DNA of 64,000 nt from Bacillota bacterium. Its GTDB lineage: Bacteria; Bacillota; Clostridia; Christensenellales; SZUA-584. The stretch lies in contig JAEWTW010000012.1 of the NCBI GenBank assembly GCA_023397655.1, positions 62,001 to 126,000 of the forward strand. Reading direction: 5' to 3'. Below, one piece after another: positions 8,649 to 18,551 of this stretch. How positions within the stretch are numbered: position 1 is the stretch's first letter; each line of letters begins with the position of its first letter. The notes under the pieces were generated by a model. The model did not search any database. It saw nothing but the letters and a program-made list of their open reading frames with translations, and was not told where the DNA came from. Both the position numbers and the translations under genes were made by a program.

Positions 8649-9686
8649 TTATTTGTTTGATCTCACAGGCGCATCGGAGATTTCAACATGAAGCTTTCTT
8701 TTCTCCTTCAGAGCCTGATACGATGTTAAGCTGGTACCGATGACGAGAACGAGTCCGATTACGAACCGCTGCCAGTAGGTGGGAATACCCACCGTATTGA
8801 GGCAGTTGTTGATCAGCTGAATGAGCAGCACACCAAACACACAGCCTGTCAGCGTTCCGTGCCCGCCGCTGATTCGCGCGCCGCCGATGATGACTGCTGC
8901 GATGGTGATCATCTCCTGGCCGATCAAGTCCATCGGGTTGCTGTTGACGTAGGTAATGGTATGCACCATGCCGCCCAGACCGTAAATAGCACCGGCGATC
9001 ACATAAACAATAAACTGCGTATTCTTAACGTTGATACCGCTTCTCAGCGCCGCGTTAGCATCCCCGCCAATGTTAAATATGTTTCGGCCCAGCATGGTGT
9101 ATCTTAAGAACAGAAACACCACGAACACCAAAGCAATTGCCACGAATATCGTCGTAGAAAGCGGCGCCGCCACATTGTTGGAGTTATACGCCGTCAACAC
9201 ATACGTTTTGCCCGCGGTCTGGATACCGATCGGAACTCTGGAAATCTCTCTGGAACCGATGAAGAACAGCATAATGCCGTTGATCATACTGTTGGTGCCG
9301 AGTGTGGCAATCAGCGGCGGAATTTTAAGCCGGGAGATCAGCAAGCCGTTGATCGAGCCCAGCGCCGCGCCAAAGCAAATGGCAAGTACATACGGCAGCA
9401 GCGCCGATCCCTCATAGTTCATAGAGTAAACGATCTTAGTGGCAGTAAACATAGAGAACGCGCCTATACCCGCCACAGATACGTCGATACCAGCTGACAC
9501 GATGACGAGATACGCGCCGACAGCATAAATCAGCGGCTCGATGGCTGTTTTGATAACAGACACGATGCTGTATGCCGAGAAAAATACCGGATTTATGATG
9601 CAGACGGCGCCAAATATCACGAGTATGACCAGCAATATATAGAACTCATTGGATGACGCCATCTTTTTGATTCTTTTCTGAATCAT
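8649..9686 (-). CDS. Ribose/galactose-type ABC transporter permease (first)
   Basis: 345 residues, start MIQKRIKKMASSNEFYILLV after AGGAAGGAG. RbsC-family features are YAVGAYLVIVSAGIDVSVAG, LGSINGLLISRLKIPPLIAT and SGGHGTLTGCVFGVLLIQLI. It is the heterodimeric partner of the permease at 7586, as in importers that encode two permeases. It follows the ATPase by 30 bases and belongs to the same transcription unit. Confidence 0.88.
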   Translation of the reverse strand: MIQKRIKKMASSNEFYILLVILVIFGAVCIINPVFFSAYSIVSVIKTAIEPLIYAVGAYLVIVSAGIDVSVAGIGAFSMFTATKIVYSMNYEGSALLPYVLAICFGAALGSINGLLISRLKIPPLIATLGTNSMINGIMLFFIGSREISRVPIGIQTAGKTYVLTAYNSNNVAAPLSTTIFVAIALVFVVFLFLRYTMLGRNIFNIGGDANAALRSGINVKNTQFIVYVIAGAIYGLGGMVHTITYVNSNPMDLIGQEMITIAAVIIGGARISGGHGTLTGCVFGVLLIQLINNCLNTVGIPTYWQRFVIGLVLVIGTSLTSYQALKEKRKLHVEISDAPVRSNK

Positions 9687-9716
9687 ATTTGTCTCCTTCC
9701 TCTTGAATATCTTTCG

Positions 9717-11204
9717 CTATGCCAGCATATCTGCCAGTTGCGTCTGAACAAGATCTTTGCTTGCAAATTCTCCGACAATGCGCCCCATCTTCATAACGAC
9801 AACCTTATTGCAGTTCGTCAGCACTTCCGGAATATCGTCGGAAATGATGATAACAGCCATCCCGCTGTCGGCAAGATTTCGGACGACCTTGTGTATCTCG
9901 GCTTTAGACCCGATATCCACACCAACGGTGGGCCCGTTCAGTATCAGCACCTTGGGATTGCGTGCCAGCCACTTCGCCAGCACGACGCGCTGCTGATTGC
10001 CGCCCGATAGAGTGCTGACAAGATTGTTAGAGTCCGGCGTCTTGATCGCCAGCTCCTTGACCCATTTATCCGCCGTTTCTTTCAGCGCCTTTTTATCCGA
10101 CGCTCCAAATGCCTTTTTGAACACGTCGAGCACCGAAACGAATATATTGCTGGCGATAGCCTTTTTCAGGAAAAGGCCTTCCGTTAACCGGTCTTCCGGC
10201 ACATACCCGATACCATTGGTGATCGAATCGTTGACGCTGCTGATCTTAACGTGTTTGCCCTCAATAAATATCTTGCCGCTCGTGGCCGGGAACTGACCAA
10301 ACAGGCATTGCGCGAATTCAGTTCTGCCGGAGCCCAGCAGTCCGGTAACACCGAGCACATCGCCGCGGTTAACCTTCAGCGAAATATCCGCGAAACCGCC
10401 TTTCAGGCTCAGGTTTTCCACGCGCAGCAGCTCTTCGCCGTCCACGACCTTCGGAATAAACGGATCATCTTTGATTTCATGCCCCGTCATATAGTACGCA
10501 AACTTGCTCATGTCAAAGGATGAGGTCATCTCCCCGTCTATGACACAGGTCCCATTACGCAGAATCGACACCGTATCCGTCACATCCATCACTTCTTCCA
10601 GTTTGTGTGTCACGAATATAACGGAAATACCCTCATTCTTCAGCTTGGTTATTATTTTAAGAAGCGAGGTAACCTCTTTTTTGGTAAGTGCCGTCGTCGG
10701 TTCATCCATAATGATGAGTTTCGCATCCTGGATGATTGCGCGGCAAATGGCAACGATCTGCTTGTCTGCCACAGACAGCTCCTCTGCCTTCACGTCAAGG
10801 TCGATTTTTACATCCAGGCGGTTGAGCGCTTCCTGCGCCCTGCTCCGAATGATCTTCCAGTTTACAAAGCGCTTCCTTTTCACGCGCAATGTGTTCATGG
10901 CGATATTGTCGGCCACCGTCAGGTTAGGGAAAATAGAGAAATCCTGATAGATAACCTGCACTCCCTTTGCCATAGCTTCAACCGGGAGCAATTTTTTATA
11001 TGTACGCCCGTCAATTTCAATTTCACCGCTGTCCGGAGTATAAACACCTGAAATGATCTTGATCAGGGTAGATTTTCCGCATCCGTTCTCGCCTATCAAG
11101 CATCGAACCTCGCCCTTATTCACCGTCAAATTGACATTATTAAGAGCATGTACACCGGCAAAAGACTTATTAATGTTTGTTGCACGAAGGAAAACATCCG
11201 ACAT
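9717..11204 (-). CDS. Sugar ABC transporter ATP-binding protein (RbsA/MglA family)
   Basis: 495 residues, the normal length for the duplicated-ATPase family. Domain 1 has Walker A GENGCGKST (38-46), VIYQDFSIFPNLTVADNIAM and Walker B KLIIMDEPTTAL. Domain 2 has the usual degenerate P-loop (GLLGSGRTEF) but an intact LSGGNQQRVVLAKWLARNP signature. It powers uptake through the two downstream permeases. A gap of 226 bases separates it from the binding-protein gene; that gap has an imperfect stem-loop near 11338-11362 without a T-run. Confidence 0.93.
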   Translation of the reverse strand: MSDVFLRATNINKSFAGVHALNNVNLTVNKGEVRCLIGENGCGKSTLIKIISGVYTPDSGEIEIDGRTYKKLLPVEAMAKGVQVIYQDFSIFPNLTVADNIAMNTLRVKRKRFVNWKIIRSRAQEALNRLDVKIDLDVKAEELSVADKQIVAICRAIIQDAKLIIMDEPTTALTKKEVTSLLKIITKLKNEGISVIFVTHKLEEVMDVTDTVSILRNGTCVIDGEMTSSFDMSKFAYYMTGHEIKDDPFIPKVVDGEELLRVENLSLKGGFADISLKVNRGDVLGVTGLLGSGRTEFAQCLFGQFPATSGKIFIEGKHVKISSVNDSITNGIGYVPEDRLTEGLFLKKAIASNIFVSVLDVFKKAFGASDKKALKETADKWVKELAIKTPDSNNLVSTLSGGNQQRVVLAKWLARNPKVLILNGPTVGVDIGSKAEIHKVVRNLADSGMAVIIISDDIPEVLTNCNKVVVMKMGRIVGEFASKDLVQTQLADMLA

Positions 11205-11430
11205 GATCGAAACCTTCCTTTTTTATATAATCATTTCGAACTCTATGTTTCGTAATGGTTCTGCATACAGCATGCAAGGATCATGAAGACTGATTAAAAC
11301 CCAAGAACCAAAACACTTTTCATTTTTTATATGCGGTGGGAAGCAGCCTTTCGGCCACTCCCCCCAGCGCAAAGTCATGTATCTTCAGTTAATAAATACG
11401 CGTGCCGCATAGGGATATAGTCCTATTTTC

Positions 11431-12612
11431 TTACAGATAGAAGTCTCCGTTAGCGTTTTTGTACTGGTTCATCTTCTCAACACTGTCGATAACGAGCGTT
11501 GCATTGGCATATATGATCTTGCCTTTGCCGGCGCCATCGGTGAATGTGAGCTTTTCGTAACCAGTCAGGCCGCCTTCATAACCGGAAGCAGCGGAAAGAT
11601 CGAGGTTCTCGTTGATCTTGTCGCCATTGCCATCCAGCATCATGACAGCCAGAGTCTGCATCGCGTAAACGGTCAGGCCGGGATCCCACAGCGCCATCGC
11701 GTACAGCGAGCCCTCTTCGAGCTGCTTGGAAGCGATAGACGGCATCGAGGTACCAACAACCGTGATCTTGCCGATCAGGCCGGCTTCGGAAACAGCCTCA
11801 GCACCACCAGGAGCATCCTGAGAGGTTGCGCCCTGGAAGCCTTTGAGATCGGGATACGTGTTGATCATTTCAGCCATGATAGACTTGGACTGATCCTGTT
11901 TGTCGTTGGTCTCGATCTTTCTCATAACAGCTTCCATGTTGGGATAATTCGCCTGCTGCTGATTGTAGCCGCCCTCTTCCCACTGGTTCTGAGAGGTCGC
12001 CGTCAAGCCGCCGACTGTCGTGTAGTACTGACCCGCTTCGCCCATGCCCTTCGCGAGGTAATCCATCAGCGTGGCACCGTAAGCAAAGTTGTCGAACGCT
12101 TCGATATCATAATCGCATTCCACCTGGTCGGTAGCCTCATGGCTGATAACCACGATGCCCTTTTCTCTTGCTTTTGCCAGAACGGAATCAGCAGAGGACG
12201 GGGAGAACGGGATGATGCAGATAGCGTTGACGCCAGTCGCAATAGCATCCTCGAGGAGCTGGTTGGTTGCCGCGGCATCCACTTCAGACGGTCCCGTCTG
12301 ATAGGTATTGTTGCCGGTGTTTTCAGCAAACTCTTTGACCATGGTCTCGGTTCTGTCGAACCAGCCGATGCCAAGCAGTTTCACTGTGGTCATTATACTG
12401 TAGCCGGACCCCAAGGTGACTGCGCCGTCAGCAGCGGGCTCTTCAGCGGCGGGTTGTTCAGCAGCAGGTTGTTCAGCAGCAGGCTCTTCAGCGGCAGGCG
12501 CTTCGGACGCGGGTGCTTCGGACGTTGTTGGCTGTTGATTGGAGCATCCACCCACTAAGGACATGCCCAGAACAAACACCAGCGCCAACAAGCAAAGAAA
12601 GATTCTCTTCAT
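11431..12612 (-). CDS. Sugar ABC transporter substrate-binding lipoprotein
   Basis: 393 residues, RBS AAGGAGGAAAAG. A signal peptide ends in lipobox LVGGC with the lipidated Cys at 23, so the protein is anchored outside the membrane. Residues ~24-60 form an Ala/Glu/Pro-rich linker of repeated EAPAxE/EQPAA units. The rest is a periplasmic-binding-protein type 1 (RbsB-like) fold: LEDAIATGVNAICIIPFSPS, EKGIVVISHEATDQ and FQGATSQDAPGGAEAVSEAG. The A-x-S-x-N-Q-W segment (TATSQNQWEEGG) resembles autoinducer-2/rhamnose-binding (LsrB, RhaS) proteins more than RbsB. First gene of the importer operon leading to DeoC and BMC-H. Confidence 0.88.
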   Translation of the reverse strand: MKRIFLCLLALVFVLGMSLVGGCSNQQPTTSEAPASEAPAAEEPAAEQPAAEQPAAEEPAADGAVTLGSGYSIMTTVKLLGIGWFDRTETMVKEFAENTGNNTYQTGPSEVDAAATNQLLEDAIATGVNAICIIPFSPSSADSVLAKAREKGIVVISHEATDQVECDYDIEAFDNFAYGATLMDYLAKGMGEAGQYYTTVGGLTATSQNQWEEGGYNQQQANYPNMEAVMRKIETNDKQDQSKSIMAEMINTYPDLKGFQGATSQDAPGGAEAVSEAGLIGKITVVGTSMPSIASKQLEEGSLYAMALWDPGLTVYAMQTLAVMMLDGNGDKINENLDLSAASGYEGGLTGYEKLTFTDGAGKGKIIYANATLVIDSVEKMNQYKNANGDFYL

Positions 12613-12739
12613 GATCTTGTCTTTTCCTCCTTGACAATTTTTTCACTTGCATTTATCTTTATTCGGCCTGTTGTCAGCTCTTAGGTACATATCCCAAATA
12701 CCCGGCTGAGAAGGCAGAATTAGAGATCGTCTAAAACTT

Positions 12740-14074
12740 TTAAGCATTATCTAAAGTGTCTTTGAATGCCGCAATCAGGATACCGAGGTTCTCCGCTTTT
12801 ACATAGCCGGATACTGTCCCCGAGTCATTGAGTTCAACAGCGTAAAAATCTTTTCTGTATGAATAGAAATTATAAACCAATGTATTTTCCTGATTCTCCA
12901 CCGTTATCGTTATAGCCGGGCCGTCGGCCAGATCCGCATCAGCCGCAATACCGCTGAATTTGAACTCTGAAATATATCTGAACAGAATATCGATTGCTTC
13001 CTGCGACAACCCTGTACCGTTAATTGAATAATGCTCATCGCTGTTCTTCTCAAGCTTGTAAAAAGTATTTTCGTTGTTTACGGTTACATTTGCAGGCGTA
13101 TCCGACGACACAGGGAACAGAGCTGTCGGTATCAGGTTGGCCGTATCGATTTCCAGCAGTGAATCGAACCCGCTTGCCAGTTCATATACACCGTCTCGTC
13201 CCTCTTCCATGCAGTAGTATCGCCCGTTTTCCAGCTTCTTGCCTATGTTGATTCTGACGGATTTTTCGTCCGCTTGTTCAAGGTAGATGTATGCCGACGA
13301 ATCCGAGAAACCATACTCGTCCAGCACTTCGTCACCGACATATGCGGAATACCTGGGGGAGGCGAAAAACGCTTTTACCAGATCAACAGCCTGTGAATTG
13401 GCGATCGCCGTAAAAGGCGATGTCAGCATCCATGACTCCATACCCACCCTCCTGTCCTCAGGAATACGCTCCATCGAAATGGTCTCCCGCTCGCCGCTGG
13501 TACGCATAATCTCAATCTTTCCCAAGTTATTCATATTAATATCAATGGAAAGATCCCTCATCGCTTTTGCGGCCTTCTCCAATATGCTGTAGCTGTCGAG
13601 GTCATAAACGTAAACCGCATCCGACCCGCTGTATTTCATAAAAACGCCGTCCCGACCCGATGTATAGCTTCCAAAGCTGAACGCCATACCGGTTCCGTCG
13701 TTCATTTCAATCTCCACCTGCATGGCCGGCGGCTCCAACCCATATGCCGACAGGTCGTCCACCTTTTCAAACAGCAGCTCCTGCGCGTACAGATAGCAAA
13801 CCATTGTCAGCGCGGACTCCGTGGATCCCTGGTCGATATCACCGGAGCCGTCACGGTAATGCCAGACATTATCCGTTTTGATGAGATCGACGACACCATC
13901 TCCCTCGGTGATCTTAAGACCGATGACATTGTCCGATGGGATTTTGGCGACGCTGATAGCACCGGCGTTGCCGGTCTCTGCCGGCTTGCCCAGCAGGAAT
14001 ATGAGAGCCACCACAATTCCCGCAAATACCAGCGCACCGGTTATTATGAAAATCCACGTCTTCTTCGATACCAT
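12740..14074 (-). CDS. DUF4340 domain protein of Gld-like ABC system, copy B
   Basis: 444 residues: a short N-terminal cytoplasmic part, one TM helix (IFIITGALVFAGIVVALIFLL), and a large extracytoplasmic region with repeated beta-rich DUF4340 units. Each unit has a pattern such as ISVAKIPSDNVIGLKITEGD or VWHYRDGSGDIDQ. DUF4340 proteins accompany GldG/GldF/GldA-like ABC systems; their role is not established. Six bases after the copy B GldG-like gene. It is homologous in layout to the protein at 17268. It may be an accessory membrane-anchored domain of the transporter. Confidence 0.8.
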   Translation of the reverse strand: MVSKKTWIFIITGALVFAGIVVALIFLLGKPAETGNAGAISVAKIPSDNVIGLKITEGDGVVDLIKTDNVWHYRDGSGDIDQGSTESALTMVCYLYAQELLFEKVDDLSAYGLEPPAMQVEIEMNDGTGMAFSFGSYTSGRDGVFMKYSGSDAVYVYDLDSYSILEKAAKAMRDLSIDINMNNLGKIEIMRTSGERETISMERIPEDRRVGMESWMLTSPFTAIANSQAVDLVKAFFASPRYSAYVGDEVLDEYGFSDSSAYIYLEQADEKSVRINIGKKLENGRYYCMEEGRDGVYELASGFDSLLEIDTANLIPTALFPVSSDTPANVTVNNENTFYKLEKNSDEHYSINGTGLSQEAIDILFRYISEFKFSGIAADADLADGPAITITVENQENTLVYNFYSYRKDFYAVELNDSGTVSGYVKAENLGILIAAFKDTLDNA

Positions 14075-14079
14075 ATGCC

Positions 14080-15573
14080 CTATCTGCGCTTTCTCTTAAA
14101 CCACACCGTCAGTCCGATCACGATGATAATGATCGGTATAACGGCAATGACGACGATTTCCAGTATGAGCGACTGAATATCGCTGCCGAACTCCATGATG
14201 CCGGATATCATACTCTTGGGTGAGATATTGACGCTGTTTGCGTTGCCCGCCAGAGAGTTGACCGTATTGATGATCAGGTCCTTGTTGGCGGAGCGTTCTA
14301 CGCCCTCGGCATTGGACAACGCAAATGATGAGGAGCTGAACACCGCGACTTTGGAGTCTCCGCTCTGAGCGACCGCGCCGATCACAAACGGGCCCACCTC
14401 GTCGCCGTCCACATACTTGGCAGTCATGCTTGTGCTGACCGCTTTACCCCATGTTTTCACGTCCGTCTCCAGCAGCGGGCCAGCTTTAACGCTGTCGCCC
14501 GACTCAATCTTGATGCTGCTGCAGTCCATCAGCACCGGCGTCATCTGATTCTTTATCAGATCCTCTGTGATGGCGTGGCTGTATATCGTGGGGATATGCC
14601 CCGTTATCCGTTTATATAGCTTGCTCTCATTCCCGCCGATGATATAGTCCTGCTTTACCGAGAGACCATACTTCATCAGCAGCGCGTTGAAGTTATCTAG
14701 CGGATCCACGATGATCTGGGTATAGCCGGTGGCCGAATCGAATATCACATAGTGCATCATGAATATTGCGTTGCCGCCTTTATCCATAAACGCCTTGATG
14801 GTTTCGTATTCGGAATCCGTAAGGTCCTCGCTCGGGCTGACGACCATCAGCAGGTCGTACTGCGGGTCCAGCGTCTCGGTGCTGGTCGTCGAGTCGTAGG
14901 AATCCACCTCGTAGTTGAGGGCATTCAGCGACACCACCAGCTCACCCAAATCGCTCTTTGTGTATTCGTTGTGGCCAGCCAGCATTTTGATCTTGTAGGA
15001 CAGGCCGGTCTGCAGATAGACGATGGCGGACGATATGCGGGATTCCGCATTGAACGCGTACACATACGTGGATGCCGGGTCTATCGAATACAGCTCGAAT
15101 ACCGTAAATATCTTGTAGAGCGAGTGCGATTCGTTGGTGACGATCACAGAGCTCGCCGATATGCCCGCTCCCTCGGGATCAAATTCTGTGGTAAAGCCGG
15201 GGTTCACCGACACGTCGACGTTCTCCACGTGAATGCGGTCGCTGTTGGCGGAATAGTTTCGCAGCAGCTCCGTCACGCGCTTATCCTCAGACCCCGTCGA
15301 ATAAAGCGTGTAGATGTATATGTCCTGCTTCAGATTGGCCAGCAGCCCTTTAGTCGTGTCCGATATGCTGTAATACTTCTGCTGAGACATATCCACGCGC
15401 AGATTCAGCTGCCCGCTCAGCACGCCCACCAGCACGTTGAATCCAACCATAACGAGCACCAGCACGACGATGGACATGATGGTGGCCGTTCGGAACGCTC
15501 TGCGGCGAGCGGAACCCACCGATCTTTCTTTGCCCTGTGTATTGTTAACTTTTTGGTTATCGATGTTAGCCAT
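14080..15573 (-). CDS. GldG-like ABC-associated protein, copy B
   Basis: 497 residues. There is one N-terminal TM helix after a basic stretch (SARRRAFRTAT then IMSIVVLVLVMVGFNVLVGV) and one C-terminal TM helix followed by KRKRR, with a long extracytoplasmic domain between (residues ~70-465). The opening LRVDMSQQKYYSISDTTKGL and the YYGxAGH-like AGHNEYTKSDLGELVVSLN are hallmarks of GldG/ABC_transp_aux (PF09822) proteins. The partner permease and ATPase are directly upstream. In Bacteroidetes GldA/F/G is tied to gliding and secretion. In Firmicutes the function is unknown. Confidence 0.82.
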   Translation of the reverse strand: MANIDNQKVNNTQGKERSVGSARRRAFRTATIMSIVVLVLVMVGFNVLVGVLSGQLNLRVDMSQQKYYSISDTTKGLLANLKQDIYIYTLYSTGSEDKRVTELLRNYSANSDRIHVENVDVSVNPGFTTEFDPEGAGISASSVIVTNESHSLYKIFTVFELYSIDPASTYVYAFNAESRISSAIVYLQTGLSYKIKMLAGHNEYTKSDLGELVVSLNALNYEVDSYDSTTSTETLDPQYDLLMVVSPSEDLTDSEYETIKAFMDKGGNAIFMMHYVIFDSATGYTQIIVDPLDNFNALLMKYGLSVKQDYIIGGNESKLYKRITGHIPTIYSHAITEDLIKNQMTPVLMDCSSIKIESGDSVKAGPLLETDVKTWGKAVSTSMTAKYVDGDEVGPFVIGAVAQSGDSKVAVFSSSSFALSNAEGVERSANKDLIINTVNSLAGNANSVNISPKSMISGIMEFGSDIQSLILEIVVIAVIPIIIIVIGLTVWFKRKRR

Positions 15574-15591
15574 TATTCCTCACCCCCACTT

Positions 15592-16302
15592 TCAGCCCTT
15601 GCTCCATCTTCTGCGCTCGACGGATTTGACCGTCAGGAACAGGAAGACGAAGCTCAAGGACAGGAAGTATATCACGGCGGCAATGCTTAAGACCCCGGTA
15701 GTGAAGCTGGAGAACTGCGAATACAGCGACAGCGTGGTCAGTATTTTGTACAGCGTTGCGTTGCTCAGCGACGGAATCAACGAATCGGACAACCACAGCA
15801 GGAAGAGTATGCCGAGCGTGATGATTGAGGCTGTCAGCTGGTTTTCCGTCACGGAGGATATAAACAGCCCGATCGTGATAAACGTGCAGCCCAGCAGAAT
15901 CAAGCCAATGTAGCCGAGCAGTATCTCTCCCCAGAACGGGTTCCCGAAAATATACAGCGATATGGGGAATACCAGCGTTACAGCCAGTGTGATCAGCATC
16001 ACCGTCATCGCGGATACGAACTTGCCGGCGACTATCTTTGTTACGGAAACGGGCGCGGTCAGCAGCAGCTGGTCCGCCTTCGTCTTTCTCTCCTCCGCGA
16101 AGCTCCTCATCGTGAGTATGGGCGTGATCAGTATGAACGCATAGCTCACGCTGGATACCACGCCGGTGAAGCTCGCCGACCCGCCGATGATGTTGGAACC
16201 GGTGAAGAAAACGCCGCAGACCAGCATGCAGACAGCCATGAATATATAGCCCACCATTGTGGTGAAATACGATTCTATCTCCCGATGTATGATCGCCTTC
16301 AT
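15592..16302 (-). CDS. ABC-2 type permease (GldF-like), copy B
   Basis: 236 residues with six predicted TM helices. It starts MKAIIHREIESYFTTMVGYI, the usual opening of GldF/NosY-like permeases, and includes LTMRSFAEERKTKADQLLLT, the coupling-helix region. The ATG overlaps the TGA of the ATPase gene by four bases (ATGA), so the two are co-translated. It is ~50 residues shorter than its copy A counterpart at 19976. Confidence 0.85.
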   Translation of the reverse strand: MKAIIHREIESYFTTMVGYIFMAVCMLVCGVFFTGSNIIGGSASFTGVVSSVSYAFILITPILTMRSFAEERKTKADQLLLTAPVSVTKIVAGKFVSAMTVMLITLAVTLVFPISLYIFGNPFWGEILLGYIGLILLGCTFITIGLFISSVTENQLTASIITLGILFLLWLSDSLIPSLSNATLYKILTTLSLYSQFSSFTTGVLSIAAVIYFLSLSFVFLFLTVKSVERRRWSKG

Positions 16303-17252
16303 TTGCCCGCTCCTTCCGCCGCGGTTCCCTCAGTCAGCCTGAGGAAAACGTCTTCGAGGGAATACTCCAGATGCTTCAGCACGATGATCGTGGCTCCCGC
16401 GCCGACAGCCGCCTGCGACACAGTTTCGCTGACATCCGTGCCCAGCTTCTCCGCCACGTCGTATTCCGTGATGCCGCCGGCTTCGCCTGCCCGGCTCACA
16501 CCGGCCACACCGCCTATCGCCTTCAGCTTATTCTCAAGATCGGCCCCGTTTTTCACGGCCAGCCGGATGATCCTCTGGCCGCCCGCCCCTGCCGTCAGCA
16601 GATTTTCCAGCGTATCGTCCGCAGCGATGACGCCGCGGTTGATGATCACCAGCCGGGTGCAGATATCCGCTAACTCCTTGAGTATATGGGAGGAGATGAT
16701 CACCGTATGATCCTTTCCCAGACTGCGGATGACCTGACGGATCTCCACGATCTGCCGCGGGTCAAGGCCGCTTGTGGGTTCGTCGAGCACGACGTTTTCG
16801 GGATTGCCGCACAGTGCCTTGGCTATACCCACCCGCTGCTTGTATCCTTTCGACAGATTGCTGATCAGCCTGTCCCGCACGTCGGTGAGGCCCACCCTCT
16901 CCATGATTGCCTTGATATGGGAGTCCATCTCTCTTTTCCCGACGTTCATCAGCCTGCAGACGAACTCAAGGTATTTGTATACGGTCATCTCGGTGTACAG
17001 CGGCGGGAATTCCGGCATGTATCCCAGATGCCTCTTCGCTTCCACCGGCTCTTTTAGTATGTCATGGCCGTTAATGGCCACATTGCCTTCATCCGAGGAA
17101 ATATAGCCGGCGATAATATTCATCGTCGTGCTTTTGCCCGCTCCGTTGCGGCCGATCAGCCCGACGATCTCACCCTTTTCCGCGGTAAACGAAACGTCCC
17201 GGACAGCAACATTGAGACCGTATGATTTGCTTAACCCCTTGACTTCGATCAT
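16299..17252 (-). CDS. ABC transporter ATPase (GldA-like), copy B
   Basis: 317 residues. A single nucleotide-binding domain carries Walker A GRNGAGKSTTMN, the Q-loop in LGYMPEFPPLYTEMTVYKYL, signature LSKGYKQRVGIAKAL and Walker B NVVLDEPTSGLDP, with a C-terminal regulatory-like extension of ~100 residues. PEFPPLYxxMTVxxYL is typical of the GldA family. It energises the copy B permease. It starts 15 bases after the copy A DUF4340 gene. Confidence 0.9.
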   Translation of the reverse strand: MIEVKGLSKSYGLNVAVRDVSFTAEKGEIVGLIGRNGAGKSTTMNIIAGYISSDEGNVAINGHDILKEPVEAKRHLGYMPEFPPLYTEMTVYKYLEFVCRLMNVGKREMDSHIKAIMERVGLTDVRDRLISNLSKGYKQRVGIAKALCGNPENVVLDEPTSGLDPRQIVEIRQVIRSLGKDHTVIISSHILKELADICTRLVIINRGVIAADDTLENLLTAGAGGQRIIRLAVKNGADLENKLKAIGGVAGVSRAGEAGGITEYDVAEKLGTDVSETVSQAAVGAGATIIVLKHLEYSLEDVFLRLTEGTAAEGAGK

Positions 17253-17267
17253 TTCCCTGTCTCCTCA

Positions 17268-18551
17268 TCACGCATTGTTAAGCCCCTGAGCCAGCGACAC
17301 GAGGCGCTCTACATCCCTCTTGTTGACAAGCTTGATGTTGTCATCCATAAAGCTTACGCTGTAAAAATTCTCATCGTACCGGGCGAAACGGAGCGTGTTG
17401 ACCGTATCCGTATCGCCCATATTCACCGTCAGCACGACATCTCCGCCATCGGAGAGGGCTTCATCCGCGAAGCCTTCCGCGCGCATGTTGGAAAGCGCGT
17501 AGTAGAAATCCCACGCCGCGTCTCTGTCCGCAAAGTCGATTACCTGCGAAACCGTACCGTTTTCCACCTTCACCGAAGCGATATCGGAATAGTCCAGAAG
17601 GAACACATACCTGTTCAGGCAGTCCTGCTGCCTGTACCCGAGCAGAGCATCGGGCGCTTCCGAATCCACAGCGTATACGACGCCTTTATCCGGCAGACTG
17701 ACCGCATACCGCCCGTCTTGGTCCTTCCGTCCGATCAGCACGTTGAGCGCGCCGCCGTTGTACTCAATATTGACCGTACAGGCCGGGTCTTTGAGGCCGT
17801 ACAGCTCAAAGGTGCTGTCGTCCGGCTCGTAGCTCACACACTCGGCGGGCTGCATGTCCGCCACGGTCCTGACCAGCTTCTTCATCTCCTCGGAATCACC
17901 GTAAGCGCCGTCGGAGAAAGCCCATGTCAGGTTCTTCGAGTACGCACCGGGCACGCCGCCCGGATACTGCGTCAGGCTGAAGGCCCCGTTTATGTTCTCC
18001 AGCGAGAGGGAGGTCACTTCGGATGCCTCAGCATCCAGAAGCTTGTCCTTGGAAGCCATCTCGAGCAGTGTGTGGCGGAACATTCTGGAGAAATCGTCGC
18101 TGATCGCATAGACGCCGCCACCGACCCTCGCATAGACGATGTTGACCGTGTCGTTGTCGCTACCCAGCTCGCACCGGAATTCTTTGCCGTCGTCGGCCAC
18201 AGCTGTGATCACGCACGACGGATCGACCAGCCCGAACTCCTCCGGCGAACCACCTTCCACTTTTTCCGCCGCCGTCACAGACAGCAGCACGTATTCCATA
18301 TCCCTGAGGTACGCGGCGTTCAACGGATAACCCTTATCCGGCTGGTAAACCCACGCCCCCTCCTCTTTCACAAACGAGAATGTTTCTCCCTCGTACTCAT
18401 AGCTGATTTCGGCAATGCCCGTCGCTTCGAAGAGCACCATTTCTTCCGCTTCCTTTACGGGTGCAGATGCCGCTTTGTAGATGAAGTACCCGGCGATCAT
18501 CAACACCGCCGCAGCGCCTATGAAGATGAGGGTCCTTATCCTCTTCTTCAT
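17268..18551 (-). CDS. DUF4340 domain protein of Gld-like ABC system, copy A
   Basis: 427 residues: N-terminal KKRIRT, then a TM helix (LIFIGAAAVLMIAGYFIYKA) and a large outer domain with DUF4340 units such as ISYEYEGETFSFVKEEGAWV and VYARVGGGVYAISDDFSRMF. Its start overlaps the end of the copy A GldG-like gene by four bases. It is similar in architecture to the copy B protein at 12740 but well diverged. Probably membrane-anchored facing outward; function unknown. Confidence 0.8.
   Translation of the reverse strand: MKKRIRTLIFIGAAAVLMIAGYFIYKAASAPVKEAEEMVLFEATGIAEISYEYEGETFSFVKEEGAWVYQPDKGYPLNAAYLRDMEYVLLSVTAAEKVEGGSPEEFGLVDPSCVITAVADDGKEFRCELGSDNDTVNIVYARVGGGVYAISDDFSRMFRHTLLEMASKDKLLDAEASEVTSLSLENINGAFSLTQYPGGVPGAYSKNLTWAFSDGAYGDSEEMKKLVRTVADMQPAECVSYEPDDSTFELYGLKDPACTVNIEYNGGALNVLIGRKDQDGRYAVSLPDKGVVYAVDSEAPDALLGYRQQDCLNRYVFLLDYSDIASVKVENGTVSQVIDFADRDAAWDFYYALSNMRAEGFADEALSDGGDVVLTVNMGDTDTVNTLRFARYDENFYSVSFMDDNIKLVNKRDVERLVSLAQGLNNA

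Noticed and set aside
12415..12515. Short tandem repeats in the DNA of the binding-lipoprotein gene
   Set aside because: These are codons of the Ala/Glu/Pro linker after the lipobox; similar linkers occur in the lipoproteins at 29140 and 53057. Not a CRISPR or regulatory repeat.
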